Assembly (NCBI RefSeq): GCF_003860345.1
Contig: NZ_CP034179.1
Coordinates: 62,001 to 126,000, forward strand
Origin: Caenibius tardaugens NBRC 16725
GTDB taxonomy: Bacteria > Pseudomonadota > Alphaproteobacteria > Sphingomonadales > Sphingomonadaceae
Direction: 5' to 3'
DNA length: 64,000 nucleotides
Shown piece by piece: positions 6,747 through 15,912 of the stretch. Made by a program: the position numbers and the translations under genes. Within the stretch, counting starts at the first letter, position 1; each line of letters opens with the position of its first letter. The notes beneath the pieces are model-generated. The model had not been told where the DNA came from. It searched no databases and saw only the letters and a program-made list of their open reading frames with translations.

Positions 6747-9533
6747 ATGGCTTGTTCCGCCACCCCTCTTCCCCTTCCCGCGCTGCATGCCAGCCATGGC
6801 GGCTGCTGGCTGCGCCATGCCGATGGGGAAACCCGCGCCATCGGCAAAGGTGAGGCCATCGTTGCCGCCGCCGACACACCGCTCCTGCTGCTTAACGCCC
6901 CGCTCATCGCCACGCGGCTCGGCTATCCCGACCTGTCGGGCCTCGATCTGCTGGAACTGTTTGCGTTCGTTCACCCCGCCCGTTTCTGTGTGCCCACGCC
7001 GAAAGGACTGGCCTTTGCGCTGGGGCTGCAACCACCCGCCAGCGACGATGCGGTGCCCGCCCTGCTGCAAAGCGCGGCGGCCGAACTGCTGGCGCATTGT
7101 GAAGACAGCGCGTGGCCCGAACGCGAAGGCGCGTGGAGCGTGCTGCAATCGCTCGGCCGTCTGCGCTGGCCCTGGGCGCCGGTGATCGCCCCGCATATTG
7201 CGCAGCCTGATCGTGCCGAACGCTGGCTATTCTCGCGCCTGCCCGAATGGGACGAAGCCCCCGAACGCCCGCAGCCCGCACAAGTCACGCTGTCTGCCGA
7301 AGACATCGATGCACAGCTCGCCGCGCTGACCGGGCGCGATGCGGAAGTGCGCCCTGGGCAGCAGGACTACGCCCGACAGGCGGCGCATGCCTTTGCCCCT
7401 CGTCAGCGTCCGGGTGCGCCGCATCTGCTGCTGGCCCAGGCAGGCACAGGCACCGGCAAGACGCTGGGATATCTCGCACCGGCGTCGCTCTGGGCAGAAC
7501 GATCCGGGGGGACGATCTGGGTCTCCACTTATACCAAGAACCTGCAACGCCAGCTGCGCCAGGAAAGCCGCCGGGTGTGGCAGGACGGTGCGCCCGACGC
7601 CGCACCGCAGGCAAACCAGCGGGTGGTGGTTCGCAAAGGGCGCGAAAACTACCTGTGCCTGCTCAATCTGGAAGATGCGCTGCAAGGCGGGTTCGGCGGG
7701 CGCGCCGCCATCATGGCCCAACTGGTCGCGCGCTGGGCGGCCTACACGCAAGACGGTGACATGATCGGCGGCGATCTTCCGGGCTGGCTTGGCACACTGT
7801 TCCGCCAGCGCGGGATCAAGGCCCTGACCGATCAGCGCGGCGAATGCGTCTATGCCGGTTGTCCGCATTACCGCAAATGCTTCATCGAACGTTCGGCGCG
7901 GGCATCGGCACAGGCCGATCTGGTGATTGCCAATCATGCGCTGGTCATGGTCAACGCAGCGCGTGGCCGGGATCATGCGCAACGCCCCACCCGTATCATC
8001 TTCGATGAAGGCCACCACGTTTTCGAAGCGGCGGATTCGACCTTTGCCGCCGCGCTGACCGGGGCCGAAGCGATCGAACTGCGGCGCTGGGTCATAGGCC
8101 CGGAACGCGGTTCGAAAGGGCGACGACGCGGACTGGCTGCGCGTCTGGCGGATGTCTCGTCCTATGACGAACAGGGCGCCCGGGCGATTGTGGCCGCACG
8201 CGAGGCGGCGGAAGCCCTGCCCGCCGATGGGTGGTTGCAACGCCTGCATGACAACGCCCCGTCCGGCCCGCTGGAAAGCCTGCTGGGGGCCGTGCGTTCC
8301 GTAACTTATGCCCGCGATGAAAGCGGCGGACAGGAAGCGGGCTACGGCCTGGAAACCGAAGCGGCGCAGCTCGACGGGAACTTTGTCGAGCTGGCCGGGC
8401 AGGCTCAGGCTGCTTTGGCCGATCTGCGCCACCCCTTGATGAAGCTCACAGGCAGGCTGGAAGCTTTACTGGAAGAGCCGCCTGACTGGCTCGATGGACA
8501 AGGGCGCGCCCGGATCGAAGGCGCGCGTCATTCGCTCGGCTGGCGGATCGATCTTATCGCCGCATGGGAGGCGCTGCTGAACCGGCTGGGCGGCCCCGCC
8601 GATCCCGATTTCGTGGACTGGCTGGCGGTCGACCGTTCGGAAGCGCGCGAATTCGACATGGGCATCCATCGCCGCTGGCTCGATCCTATGAAACCGTTTG
8701 CGCGTGTCGTGCTCGAACCGGCGCATGGGGTGATGCTGACCAGTGCCACACTGACCGATCGCAGCGGGCATGACGAGGATGATTGGCAAAATGCCGTGGC
8801 CCGATCGGGCGCACCGCATATCGAGGCATCGCCCCGCCTGTGTGCGGCGGAAAGCCCGTTCGACTATGCTGCTCAGGCCGAAGTGCTGATCGTCACCGAT
8901 ATCAAAAAGGGGGATATTCCCGCTCTGGCGGGGGCTTATGCTCGCCTGATCGAGGCGGCTCAGGGCGGCGTTCTGGGGCTGTTTACCGCGATCCGACGCC
9001 TGCGCGCAGTGCATGGGCGCATTGCCGACCGGCTCGCACGGGCTGGCCTGCCGCTCTACGCGCAACATGTCGATCCCATCGACACAGGCACGCTTGTGGA
9101 TATTTTTCGGGACGATCCCCATGCCTCGCTGCTGGGCACCGATGCCCTCCGCGATGGCGTGGACGTGCCCGGCCATTCGCTCCGTTGCGTGGTCATGGAA
9201 CAAGTCCCCTGGCCCAAACCATCGATCCTGCACCGCGCACGACGCGCAGTGAACGGTGGTTCTTCGCACGACGACCGGATCATTCGCGCCCGTCTGGCCC
9301 AGGGTTTCGGTCGCCTGATCCGCACCAAGGACGATCACGGGCATTTCGTGGTTTTGTCAGCTGCATTTCCCAGTCGCCTGCTGTCCGCTTTTCCAAAGGG
9401 GACACCTGTCATCAGATTGACGCTGGATGAGGCTTTACAACGGATCGCTGCCGGTGTTTGCTCGAGCGACGATTTACGAACGGCCACGGCGCAGAAGGCA
9501 ACCGGCGTGCAGGCCGCGCGGGACGAAGGGTGA
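6747..9533 (+). CDS. XPD/DinG-like ATP-dependent DNA helicase with Fe-S cluster
   Basis: The product is 928 residues if started at ATG 6747; a GTG at 6687 would add 20. It is a superfamily 2 helicase. Walker A is AGTGTGKT, the DEAH-box equivalent is DEGH (FDEGHHVFEA), and the C-terminal helicase motifs include LLGTDALRDGVDVPG and AQGFGRLIRT. Four cysteines at about residues 304, 367, 372 and 378 (YLC, GECVYAGC, RKC) match the 4Fe-4S domain of XPD, DinG and YoaA. Such enzymes unwind DNA 5'-3' in repair. It ends 10 bases before the SixA-like gene, suggesting an operon. Confidence 0.88.
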   Translation: MACSATPLPLPALHASHGGCWLRHADGETRAIGKGEAIVAAADTPLLLLNAPLIATRLGYPDLSGLDLLELFAFVHPARFCVPTPKGLAFALGLQPPASDDAVPALLQSAAAELLAHCEDSAWPEREGAWSVLQSLGRLRWPWAPVIAPHIAQPDRAERWLFSRLPEWDEAPERPQPAQVTLSAEDIDAQLAALTGRDAEVRPGQQDYARQAAHAFAPRQRPGAPHLLLAQAGTGTGKTLGYLAPASLWAERSGGTIWVSTYTKNLQRQLRQESRRVWQDGAPDAAPQANQRVVVRKGRENYLCLLNLEDALQGGFGGRAAIMAQLVARWAAYTQDGDMIGGDLPGWLGTLFRQRGIKALTDQRGECVYAGCPHYRKCFIERSARASAQADLVIANHALVMVNAARGRDHAQRPTRIIFDEGHHVFEAADSTFAAALTGAEAIELRRWVIGPERGSKGRRRGLAARLADVSSYDEQGARAIVAAREAAEALPADGWLQRLHDNAPSGPLESLLGAVRSVTYARDESGGQEAGYGLETEAAQLDGNFVELAGQAQAALADLRHPLMKLTGRLEALLEEPPDWLDGQGRARIEGARHSLGWRIDLIAAWEALLNRLGGPADPDFVDWLAVDRSEAREFDMGIHRRWLDPMKPFARVVLEPAHGVMLTSATLTDRSGHDEDDWQNAVARSGAPHIEASPRLCAAESPFDYAAQAEVLIVTDIKKGDIPALAGAYARLIEAAQGGVLGLFTAIRRLRAVHGRIADRLARAGLPLYAQHVDPIDTGTLVDIFRDDPHASLLGTDALRDGVDVPGHSLRCVVMEQVPWPKPSILHRARRAVNGGSSHDDRIIRARLAQGFGRLIRTKDDHGHFVVLSAAFPSRLLSAFPKGTPVIRLTLDEALQRIAAGVCSSDDLRTATAQKATGVQAARDEG

Positions 9534-9543
9534 CAGGAAGAGC

Positions 9544-10092
9544 GTGAAACGGCTCGGGCTTTTAAGACATGCAAAGTCCTCGTGGGAGGACACGGACCTT
9601 CGTGATTTCGACCGCGGGCTGAATGCGCGCGGCCGCAAGGGGGCGGTGCTGATGGGCCGCCACATTGCAAAATTCGGGGTCGACTGGGACGTGCTTTTCG
9701 CAAGCCCTGCCCAACGCGTGCGCCAGACTTTGGAAAGCGCGCTGGAATTTATCGGGCGCGACAGCCCCCTTATCTGGGATGAACGCCTTTATCTGGCCAG
9801 CGCACCGGTCATGCTGGACGTCTTGCGCCATGCCGAACCCGATGCCGACAATATCCTGCTGGTCGGGCACAATCCCGGCTTGCAGGACATGCTGTTCGAA
9901 CTCGTTCCCGATCATGCACAGGATCGCAAATTTGACGAGGCAGTGCGCAAATTTCCGACAGCGGCATTCGCCGTACTCGAACTGGATATCGACGCATGGC
10001 GCGATATCGACAGTGGCTGTGGCAAACTGGTCCATTTCGCCCGGCCGCGTGATTTTGACACCACGCTCGGCCCTGAAACCGAACTCTACTAG
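9544..10092 (+). CDS. SixA-like histidine phosphatase (phosphoglycerate mutase fold)
   Basis: The product is 182 residues from GTG 9544, with AGGAAG just upstream. The N-terminal LGLLRHAKSSWED carries the RHG-type catalytic signature (here RHA), and a second histidine lies in LLVGHNPGLQD, as in SixA-type phosphohistidine phosphatases. E. coli SixA removes phosphate from phosphohistidine in the nitrogen phosphotransferase system. The substrate here is not proven. It follows the helicase gene directly. Confidence 0.85.
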   Translation: MKRLGLLRHAKSSWEDTDLRDFDRGLNARGRKGAVLMGRHIAKFGVDWDVLFASPAQRVRQTLESALEFIGRDSPLIWDERLYLASAPVMLDVLRHAEPDADNILLVGHNPGLQDMLFELVPDHAQDRKFDEAVRKFPTAAFAVLELDIDAWRDIDSGCGKLVHFARPRDFDTTLGPETELY

Positions 10093-10141
10093 ATCGTCAG
10101 TGGATTGGTTCGCCAGAAAGGCAGAACCTGCACGGGAACGT

Positions 10142-10168
10142 CACTGCCACGTTATACACGCGGCAGTG
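10142..10168. terminator. Hairpin between convergent sixA-like and merR-like genes
   Basis: CACTGCC (10142-10148) pairs perfectly with GGCAGTG (10162-10168) across a 13-base loop. It sits in the 84-bp gap where the two genes converge. There is no clear T-tract, so it may be a bidirectional terminator of modest strength. Confidence 0.45.
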
Positions 10169-10176
10169 GGTTCAAT

Positions 10177-10542
10177 TCAGGCTTCCAGAGCGTTTGCCAG
10201 TTGGGTGCGCAAGGCACGCAGGCGCGGCAGCAGATCGGCTGCCGATAATTCCATGGGAGCGATCTCTTCAACCGCCCCGCCGGTCAGCGCCTTTTTCGCG
10301 CCTTTGAGCGTATAGCCTTCACGATTGACCAGACGGTCGATCGTTTCAATGAGCGTGATATCCTGCGCCCGATAGTACCGTCGCCCCCCGCTGCGTTTTA
10401 CTGGCTTGAGCATGGGAAACTGCTGTTCCCAGTAGCGCAGGACATGCGGCGCAATGTCCAGCGCTTTTGCCACTTCACCAATAGTCCGCAACGCACCTGC
10501 ATCTTTGCCATCGGCAAAGCGCAGGTCGAGGAGATCGGTCAT
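10177..10542 (-). CDS. MerR family transcriptional regulator
   Basis: This 121-residue protein has an N-terminal winged helix: [22 protein letters not shown] is split as IGEVAKAL and HVLRYWE, followed by the wing [12 protein letters not shown] short tail has no cysteine pattern for metal binding. A MerR gene directly after ihfA is a recurrent alphaproteobacterial arrangement, and its targets are unknown. It overlaps the stop of ihfA by 4 bases, so the genes are cotranscribed. Confidence 0.9.
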   Translation of the reverse strand: MTDLLDLRFADGKDAGALRTIGEVAKALDIAPHVLRYWEQQFPMLKPVKRSGGRRYYRAQDITLIETIDRLVNREGYTLKGAKKALTGGAVEEIAPMELSAADLLPRLRALRTQLANALEA

Positions 10543-10838
10543 GCCGTCAGAATCCTGTCCTTCAGAATCTGGCTTGCGCGGAAAGTCAGGACCCGGCGCG
10601 GCGTAATTGGCACCTCGATCCCGGTTTTCGGATTGCGCCCGACACGTTCGTTCTTGTCCCGCAAGATAAACGTACCAAAGCCCGATATCTTCACATTCTC
10701 GCCATCTGTCATGGCACCACTCATACGATCGAGAATAGACTCGACCAGAGCGAGAGACTCCGCGCGCGACAGGCCGACCTTGCGATTAATCGCCTCTGCC
10801 AAATCAGCGCGAGTGAGCGTGCCCACCGAACGCATCAT
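10539..10838 (-). CDS. ihfA: Integration host factor alpha subunit
   Basis: The product is 99 residues (98 if the second Met is used). It is a DNABII-family protein: helical dimer region ([18 protein letters not shown]), beta-ribbon arm ([24 protein letters not shown], seen as GFGTF and GRNPKTG) and the alpha-type ending [16 protein letters not shown]. The IHF heterodimer bends DNA at specific sites and supports replication, recombination and sigma-54 promoters. It lies 151 bp after fabH, with its own probable promoter in that gap. Confidence 0.95.
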   Translation of the reverse strand: MMRSVGTLTRADLAEAINRKVGLSRAESLALVESILDRMSGAMTDGENVKISGFGTFILRDKNERVGRNPKTGIEVPITPRRVLTFRASQILKDRILTA

Positions 10839-10989
10839 ACGGTCATACCCTTAAATAGTTTCAACCCTTCCCTGCCATGTAGACTACGCATTTTGCGCAA
10901 CATATCAATGGTAGAAAGACGATTATTTAGAGCATAACTATTAGTTGGGTATCATGCGCCAGTCGCGAACCAAAATCTCGGTGGCAGAA

Positions 10990-11958
10990 CTAGACGCGCA
11001 AAAGGCTCGCACCCCACGTAAAACCGCCGCCCATCGCCTCAAGCATCACAAGATCGCCGGGCTTTATGCGACCATCTCGCACCGCTGTATCGAATGCCAG
11101 CGGAACAGATGCAGCCGAAGTATTGGCATGCTGCTCTACAGTCTTGATAACTTTCTCAGGCGGCAGACCCAATTTCTTTGCGGTGGCATCAAGGATACGT
11201 GCGTTGGCCTGATGCGGCACGACCCAGTCGAGATCGGACGCGCCAATACCCGCATCCTCAAGCACTTCCTGCAAGACTTCCGCTAGGTTCACCACGGCAT
11301 GACGGAAGACCTCGCGCCCCTTCATCCGCAGCTTCCCGACTGTCTGCGTGGTCGATGGGCCGCCATCGACATACAGAAGAGCGTTATGATCCCCGTCGGC
11401 ATGCAGCCGCGTGGCAAGAATGCCCGGACCATCGTTATCGGCAACCTCGGCCGCTTCCAACACCAATGCCCCGGCGCCGTCACCGAACAGGACGCAGGTT
11501 GTCCGGTCTTCCCAATCGAGAATGCGGCTGAACGTTTCCGAACCGATCACCAGCGCGCGCTTTGCCATGCCGGTGCGCAGCATCGAATCGACCACACCCA
11601 GCGCGTAAAGGAAACCGGAGCATACGGCGGCGACATCGAAGGCCGCCCCGCCGTTGCACCCCAGGGCCGCCTGAACCAGCGACGCGGACGACGGGAAAGT
11701 CTGGTCAGGGGTCGCGGTCGCCAGCACGATCAGATCAATCGATTTCGGATCGAACTGCGCCGCTTCAAGAGCGTTTCGCGCAGCCTCTATCGCCAAGCTC
11801 GATGTCGTTTCGCTGTCATCAGCGATGTAACGCTGACGAATGCCGGTGCGTTCGACAATCCATTCATCGCTGGTATCCACCTTCGCGGCCAGTTCTGCAT
11901 TGGTCACCAAACGCTTCGGCAGGGCCGAACCGCTACCACGCACGATCGAACGGATCAC
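10990..11958 (-). CDS. fabH: Beta-ketoacyl-ACP synthase III
   Basis: This 322-residue enzyme condenses acetyl-CoA with malonyl-ACP to start fatty-acid synthesis. The catalytic triad is intact: Cys113 in AVCSGF, His249 in VPHQANARI and Asn279 in EQHANTS. The start is a GTG at 11958 overlapping the plsX stop by 4 bases (GTGA). Length matches the family. It is part of the rpmF-plsX-fabH-ihfA-merR run. Confidence 0.96.
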   Translation of the reverse strand: MIRSIVRGSGSALPKRLVTNAELAAKVDTSDEWIVERTGIRQRYIADDSETTSSLAIEAARNALEAAQFDPKSIDLIVLATATPDQTFPSSASLVQAALGCNGGAAFDVAAVCSGFLYALGVVDSMLRTGMAKRALVIGSETFSRILDWEDRTTCVLFGDGAGALVLEAAEVADNDGPGILATRLHADGDHNALLYVDGGPSTTQTVGKLRMKGREVFRHAVVNLAEVLQEVLEDAGIGASDLDWVVPHQANARILDATAKKLGLPPEKVIKTVEQHANTSAASVPLAFDTAVRDGRIKPGDLVMLEAMGGGFTWGASLLRV

Positions 11959-13031
11959 TTCGAAGCGTCTCCCTGTTGGCCGGCACTTGCGCCAGCTTGC
12001 CCATTTACGGCCCCGGTCTGGAGTTCCGCAAGATCAGCCATGATCCGTTCCGTGAGATTTTCCTCAAGAAGACGGGCCGTCACGGCGACCGCGTTGGCCA
12101 CCCCGGCTGCATTGGCACTGCCGTGGCTCTTCACGACAATGCCGTTGAGCCCCAAAAACACAGCGCCATTATGATTGTTCGGATCAAGATGATGACGAAT
12201 CAATTCCGTCGCCGGGCGCGAAATCAGAAAACCGAACTTCGAACGCAACGAACTGCGGAAGCTCCGTTTGAGCAGATCGCCAACAAAGCGTGCGGCGCCT
12301 TCCAGCGCCTTCAACGCAATATTGCCGGAGAAACCATCAGTCACAACCACTTCGACATCGCCGCGATTGATCTTGTCGGCTTCGACGAAGCCTTCGAAAT
12401 GCAAGGAAAGACCCGTGGCGGCACGCAGATGCGCAGCCGCCTTCTGCAACTCGTCCGTCCCCTTGATTTCCTCGGTGCCGATATTCAGCAATCGCACACG
12501 CGGTGCATCAAGGCCGGTAATGATCCGCGAATAGGCCGCACCCATGACAGCGAACTGCACGAGATTACGGGCATCGCACTCGGTATTGGCACCGAGGTCG
12601 AGCATGATCACGTCATTTTCGCCCAATGTGGGAATACGCGCCGCAAGCGCAGGCCGATCGATCCCGGGCATCGTGCGCAGGGCGAGCTTGGCCATCGCCA
12701 TCAGGGCACCGGTATTGCCGGCACTGACCGCAGCGCCAGCATCACCCTGCTTCACAGCATTGATCGCCAGCCCCATCGATGTGGTTCTGGCGCGACGCAA
12801 TGCCTGCGTAGGCTTCTCATCACCGGAAACGACATCCTCCGCATGGAGGATTTCGGAGGCCGCATGCATGTTAGGATGATTTTCGAGCGCACGCTTGATG
12901 CGCGCCTCATCCCCGACAAGCAGAAATTTGAACCGGTCGTGGTGGCGCCGCGCGAGCGCAGCGCCTTCAACCATCACACGGACACCTTCATCCCCGCCCA
13001 TCGCATCGACGGCGATACGCGGCAGACTCAT
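11955..13031 (-). CDS. plsX: Phosphate acyltransferase PlsX
   Basis: The 358-residue protein converts acyl-ACP to acyl-phosphate, the first step of the PlsX/PlsY route to phosphatidic acid. It begins [16 protein letters not shown], the family signature (AVDAMGGD), and contains [13 protein letters not shown] and the [12 protein letters not shown] segment. A short C-terminal extension rich in Gly/Ala/Gln is not conserved in the family. It lies 25 bp after rpmF and overlaps fabH. Confidence 0.96.
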   Translation of the reverse strand: MSLPRIAVDAMGGDEGVRVMVEGAALARRHHDRFKFLLVGDEARIKRALENHPNMHAASEILHAEDVVSGDEKPTQALRRARTTSMGLAINAVKQGDAGAAVSAGNTGALMAMAKLALRTMPGIDRPALAARIPTLGENDVIMLDLGANTECDARNLVQFAVMGAAYSRIITGLDAPRVRLLNIGTEEIKGTDELQKAAAHLRAATGLSLHFEGFVEADKINRGDVEVVVTDGFSGNIALKALEGAARFVGDLLKRSFRSSLRSKFGFLISRPATELIRHHLDPNNHNGAVFLGLNGIVVKSHGSANAAGVANAVAVTARLLEENLTERIMADLAELQTGAVNGQAGASAGQQGDASK

Positions 13032-13056
13032 GTCAGCGTACTCCGGTTAAAGAGGC

Positions 13057-13236
13057 TCAGAGCCCCACTGCGAGGATTTCGCGGCCGTTATAGTGCCCGC
13101 AGTGCGAGCAAAGATTGTGCGGACGCTTCAGTTCGCCACAGTTCGAACACTCATGGAAAGCTTCCACTTTCAGAGCATCATGAGCGCGACGGTTGCCCCG
13201 ACGGTGAGGCGATACTTTTCTCTTGGGGACAGCCAT
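13057..13236 (-). CDS. rpmF: 50S ribosomal protein L32
   Basis: The product is 59 residues, beginning [20 protein letters not shown], the usual L32 N-terminus. A zinc ribbon is formed by CSNC (ECSNCGE) and CSHC (LCSHCGH). L32 is a component of the large ribosomal subunit. The rpmF-plsX-fabH order is widely conserved in proteobacteria and links ribosome and membrane-lipid synthesis. The 200 bp upstream hold its promoter. Confidence 0.96.
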   Translation of the reverse strand: MAVPKRKVSPHRRGNRRAHDALKVEAFHECSNCGELKRPHNLCSHCGHYNGREILAVGL

Positions 13237-13437
13237 TTCGGCACCTGTTCCTGCAAACTAGACTATATTGAAGCCGCCCTAGGCGATGCTCCGAGAATGC
13301 ACAAGCCCGTGTTGGCCCCATGCATCACAGCGGTTCATCCGGCGACGAAGGCGCGGCCTATAGCGAATTTCCCGAAGGTTGCAAGCACCGCCTGACGCTT
13401 GCTAGCTCTGTCTGCCAACAACAATGAGGGGGCCTGC

Positions 13438-13830
13438 ATGATTCTGACCACTACTCTGAGCGCCGCGGCCGCAGCGGCCATCATCAATCTCTGGCTTATG
13501 ATCCGCTGCGCGCAGATCCGCGTATCCGCCAAGGTTGCCCATGGGGACGGCGGCAACGTGCTTCTGGGCCGACGCATGCGGGCCCATTCGAACTTCATTG
13601 AAAACGCACCGCTGGTGCTGATCCTGATTGGCGCGATCGAACTGACCGGAAAAGGCGGCACATGGCTTGCGCTGGTCGCCGCCGTTTACCTGCTGGCGCG
13701 CGTGGCGCATCCGTTCGGAATGGACCGCGACGGCGCCAACGTCCTGCGTGCGGGCGGCACCATGGTCACCATGCTGACACTGATTGGACTGGCCACCATG
13801 GCAGTCCTGATATCGCTGGGAAAATTCTGA
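13438..13830 (+). CDS. MAPEG family membrane protein
   Basis: This 130-residue protein has four hydrophobic helices (TTTLSAAAAAAIINLWLMI, APLVLILIGAIEL, WLALVAAVYLLARV, MLTLIGLATMAVLI). The polar signature RMRAHSNFIENAPL is typical of MAPEG proteins (microsomal glutathione transferase/eicosanoid family). Bacterial members are mostly uncharacterised. GAGG lies about 10 bases before the ATG at 13438. It converges with the metallo-hydrolase gene across a strong hairpin. Confidence 0.88.
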   Translation: MILTTTLSAAAAAAIINLWLMIRCAQIRVSAKVAHGDGGNVLLGRRMRAHSNFIENAPLVLILIGAIELTGKGGTWLALVAAVYLLARVAHPFGMDRDGANVLRAGGTMVTMLTLIGLATMAVLISLGKF

Positions 13831-13841
13831 GGATCAACGTG

Positions 13842-13865
13842 TGGCGCGCGCTCAGGCGCGCGCCA
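13842..13865. terminator. Perfect GC hairpin between convergent MAPEG and metallo-hydrolase genes
   Basis: TGGCGCGCGC (13842-13851) pairs with GCGCGCGCCA (13856-13865) around a 4-base loop TCAG. The leftward gene's stop codon is in the loop. The stem is very stable, but no T-tract follows. Confidence 0.55.
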
Positions 13866-14523
13866 TCACCGAATCCGCTACGAACGGATTGGTCCGCCGT
13901 TCCTGACCGAATGTGCTGACCGCACCATGGCCGGGGATAAATGTCACATCCTGGCCCAGCGGCCAGAGCTTCTGCGTGATCGAATCGAGCAGATCCTGAT
14001 GATTGCCGAGCGGAAAATCCGTGCGACCGATCGATCCCTGAAACAAAACGTCACCCACCACCGCAAACTGTGAAGGCGCGTGATAGAACACGACATGCCC
14101 CGGCGTGTGCCCCGGGCAATGGATCACATCCAGTTCAAGATCACCCACCGTCACCTTGTCCCCATCGACAAGCCAGCGGTTGGGTTCGAACACTTCGCCA
14201 TGCATGCCGTATTGCGCGCCATCATCGCCCAGGCGCGCGATCCAGAAACGATCCGCTTCGTGCGGCCCCTCGATTTCGAGTCCGAGCTCTTTCGCGAGAA
14301 TGCCGGTCTGCCCGCAATGATCGAGATGACCATGCGTGACGAGCAGTTTCTCGAGTGTCACGCCAGCCTTTTCCACAGCCGCCTTGAGCCGGTCGAGATC
14401 GCCGCCCGGATCGATCAGCGCCCCCTTCATGGTCTTGGTGCACCAGATCAGCGAACAATTCTGCTGGAGGGGCGTAACGGGGATGATCGCCGCACGCATC
14501 GGAGGTTCAGGTCTATCGGACAT
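13852..14523 (-). CDS. Metallo-beta-lactamase-fold hydrolase (glyoxalase II-like, YcbL/GloC type)
   Basis: The 223-residue protein carries the complete binuclear zinc set: THGHLDHCGQ (HxHxDH), a His in CPGHTPGH, the bridging Asp in VVGDVLF and the last His in IPGHG. The compact C-terminus lacks the long helical domain of classical glyoxalase II, as in YcbL/GloC, which hydrolyse S-lactoylglutathione. It is probably a thioester hydrolase; the substrate is not proven. It lies 74 bp downstream of the S24 repressor gene on the same strand. Confidence 0.87.
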   Translation of the reverse strand: MSDRPEPPMRAAIIPVTPLQQNCSLIWCTKTMKGALIDPGGDLDRLKAAVEKAGVTLEKLLVTHGHLDHCGQTGILAKELGLEIEGPHEADRFWIARLGDDGAQYGMHGEVFEPNRWLVDGDKVTVGDLELDVIHCPGHTPGHVVFYHAPSQFAVVGDVLFQGSIGRTDFPLGNHQDLLDSITQKLWPLGQDVTFIPGHGAVSTFGQERRTNPFVADSVMARA

Positions 14524-14597
14524 GGCCCGGATGTGGCGTCAGCGCGATACGATTGCAAGCGCCCTGCATCGCAACCCACACCGTGTATCCCCTCAGG

Positions 14598-15245
14598 TTA
14601 CAGCCGCCCGCCTTTCCAGACCACGCGGCCGATCACCTCGATATCCGTCAGGGCGACATCGATCGGCGGGTAGGATTCGTTCACGCTTATCAAGCGTATT
14701 TCCCCGGCCTGCCCCTGCTGCACACGTTTGACATGCAGGGCGTCGCCAAGCCGCAGGACATGCACGCCATCGCGCAGCGGGCGCCAGGAATGATCGACGA
14801 GGATTTCATCCCCATCGCGCAACAATGGCTCCATCGAATCGCCCATGACCGAAATCAGCGAAAGGTCGCCCTGTTTCAGGCCCTGTTCCCGCAACCAGCG
14901 CCGGGAAAAGCCGAAACTGTCGAAAGGCAGTTCCTCACCCGCCAGCGCCCCCGGGCCGGCCGATGCCCCCAGTGCCAGTCTTGGCACGGCAACCCAATCC
15001 TGGGCCCTGAGGCGATTCGCGGTGTCCTCGCGGGAAATATCCTCTGCCCCGCCCAGTTCCGATTCGCGCACGCCGAAATAGCCCGCCAGTGTTCGGCGAT
15101 CCCCCTCATCCAGCTTTCGCGGGCTTCCCTTTCGAATATACTGCTGCAAATACGATGGGTTACGCCCGATCATCTCGGACAAGGCCGTCAGGCTGACCTG
15201 ACCCTTCTCCGCCAGTTCCAGCAATCGATTGCGCGCATCAGACAT
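14598..15245 (-). CDS. S24 (LexA/CI-type) self-cleaving transcriptional repressor
   Basis: The product is 215 residues. The N-terminal helix-turn-helix (VSLTALSEMIGRNPSYLQQYI) is followed by a linker with a candidate Ala96-Gly97 cleavage site (GASAGPG). The C-terminal S24 peptidase domain has nucleophile Ser137 (MGDSMEP) and general base Lys173 (HVKRV). This is the layout of phage CI/C2 repressors and relatives that cleave themselves upon RecA activation. It is divergent from two small genes across a region with repeated TCCTA/TAGGA sites. No phage structural genes are nearby, so it is probably a chromosomal switch. Targets are unknown. Confidence 0.88.
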   Translation of the reverse strand: MSDARNRLLELAEKGQVSLTALSEMIGRNPSYLQQYIRKGSPRKLDEGDRRTLAGYFGVRESELGGAEDISREDTANRLRAQDWVAVPRLALGASAGPGALAGEELPFDSFGFSRRWLREQGLKQGDLSLISVMGDSMEPLLRDGDEILVDHSWRPLRDGVHVLRLGDALHVKRVQQGQAGEIRLISVNESYPPIDVALTDIEVIGRVVWKGGRL

Positions 15246-15252
15246 AGTGTGT

Positions 15253-15310
15253 TCCTAGGCACTTATCATTTTTCCTTCCTACACATAGGATTTTTCCTAG
15301 ACAAGTAGGA
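15253..15310. promoter_or_regulatory. Cluster of TCCTA/TAGGA inverted repeats, candidate S24 repressor operators
   Basis: Four alternating half-sites occur at 15277-15281 (TCCTA), 15286-15290 (TAGGA), 15295-15299 (TCCTA) and 15306-15310 (TAGGA). They form dyads with 4-, 4- and 6-base spacers. A further CCTAGG palindrome is at 15254-15259. They fill the divergent promoter between the repressor and the rightward small genes. Operator function is inferred from symmetry and position. Confidence 0.55.
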
Positions 15311-15360
15311 TTTCACGGGCGACGAATCCGGCATCACGAATCGCCAGTTGGGGAGGACGC

Positions 15361-15564
15361 ATGTTGATCCGGAAGATTGAAAAGTTTCTGCGCCAGACCG
15401 GCATGCCGGCCACGAAGTTCGGTCGCCTCGCGACGCATGACCCCCGTTTCGTGCTCGACCTCCGCAACGGACGAATCCCCCGCGAACGCGTGGAAAAACA
15501 GGTGGAACATTTCATGAACATTTACACATCTTCGGAAGCAGGAAGCCCTACCCATGCGCGCTGA
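15361..15564 (+). CDS. Small basic protein, possible helix-turn-helix, function unknown
   Basis: The product is 67 residues starting at ATG 15361 with GGAGG just upstream. It is basic and mostly helical (MLIRKIEKFLRQTGMP, ATKFGRLA, DPRFVLDLRNGRIPR), and TKFGRLATHDPRFV has the look of a compact helix-turn-helix. I recognise no named family. It faces the S24 repressor gene across clustered inverted repeats, like a Cro facing CI, and its end overlaps the start of the next gene by 11 bases, so the two are cotranscribed. Confidence 0.7.
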   Translation: MLIRKIEKFLRQTGMPATKFGRLATHDPRFVLDLRNGRIPRERVEKQVEHFMNIYTSSEAGSPTHAR

Positions 15565-15907
15565 AACAATTGTCTCCGTCCCCCGCGTGCGCCGCCGCAC
15601 CATCGCCGATCGCCTGTGCGACAGCGTGGTGGCACTGGCACGTCATCAGGGCCACATCCTGTCCCACAAGGAAATCCCGTGGGCGAGCATCACCTTCGCC
15701 GGTGCGCGGCACCGCATCATGTTGCTGTTCGAAGGGTGCCCCGCCATCGCAACCGGGGAGGAATTCATCGATGCCCTTCCCGAGCACGAGTTCACACTGC
15801 CCGGCCAACTCGTGGCAGAGGCGCAGGTGGTGGCGGTGGACCATCGGCTTGCGCCCGATGCCCGGCTGATCGTGACAGTGGAAATCCTGCTTCTGGACGA
15901 TGCCTGA
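15554..15907 (+). CDS. Conserved-looking protein of unknown function, second gene of the S24-controlled unit
   Basis: This 117-residue protein starts at ATG 15554. It has a basic N-terminus (PRVRRRTIADRL), a helix (CDSVVALARHQGHIL), and then a beta-rich stretch with TFAGARHRIMLLFEG and FTLPGQLVAEAQVV, ending in a hydrophobic strand (LIVTVEILLLD). There is no signal peptide or membrane helix. I do not recognise a family. It overlaps the upstream small gene and ends 5 bases before the convergent dehydrogenase gene. Coupling to the HTH-like gene suggests a joint function under S24 control. Confidence 0.7.
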   Translation: MRAETIVSVPRVRRRTIADRLCDSVVALARHQGHILSHKEIPWASITFAGARHRIMLLFEGCPAIATGEEFIDALPEHEFTLPGQLVAEAQVVAVDHRLAPDARLIVTVEILLLDDA

Positions 15908-15912
15908 TGGCG

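Noticed and set aside
10093-10180. Possible tRNA, from a T-loop-like GGTTCAATTC near 10168-10178
   Set aside because: No matching acceptor stem, anticodon arm or CCA; the segment overlaps the merR-like stop and is better explained as a terminator hairpin.
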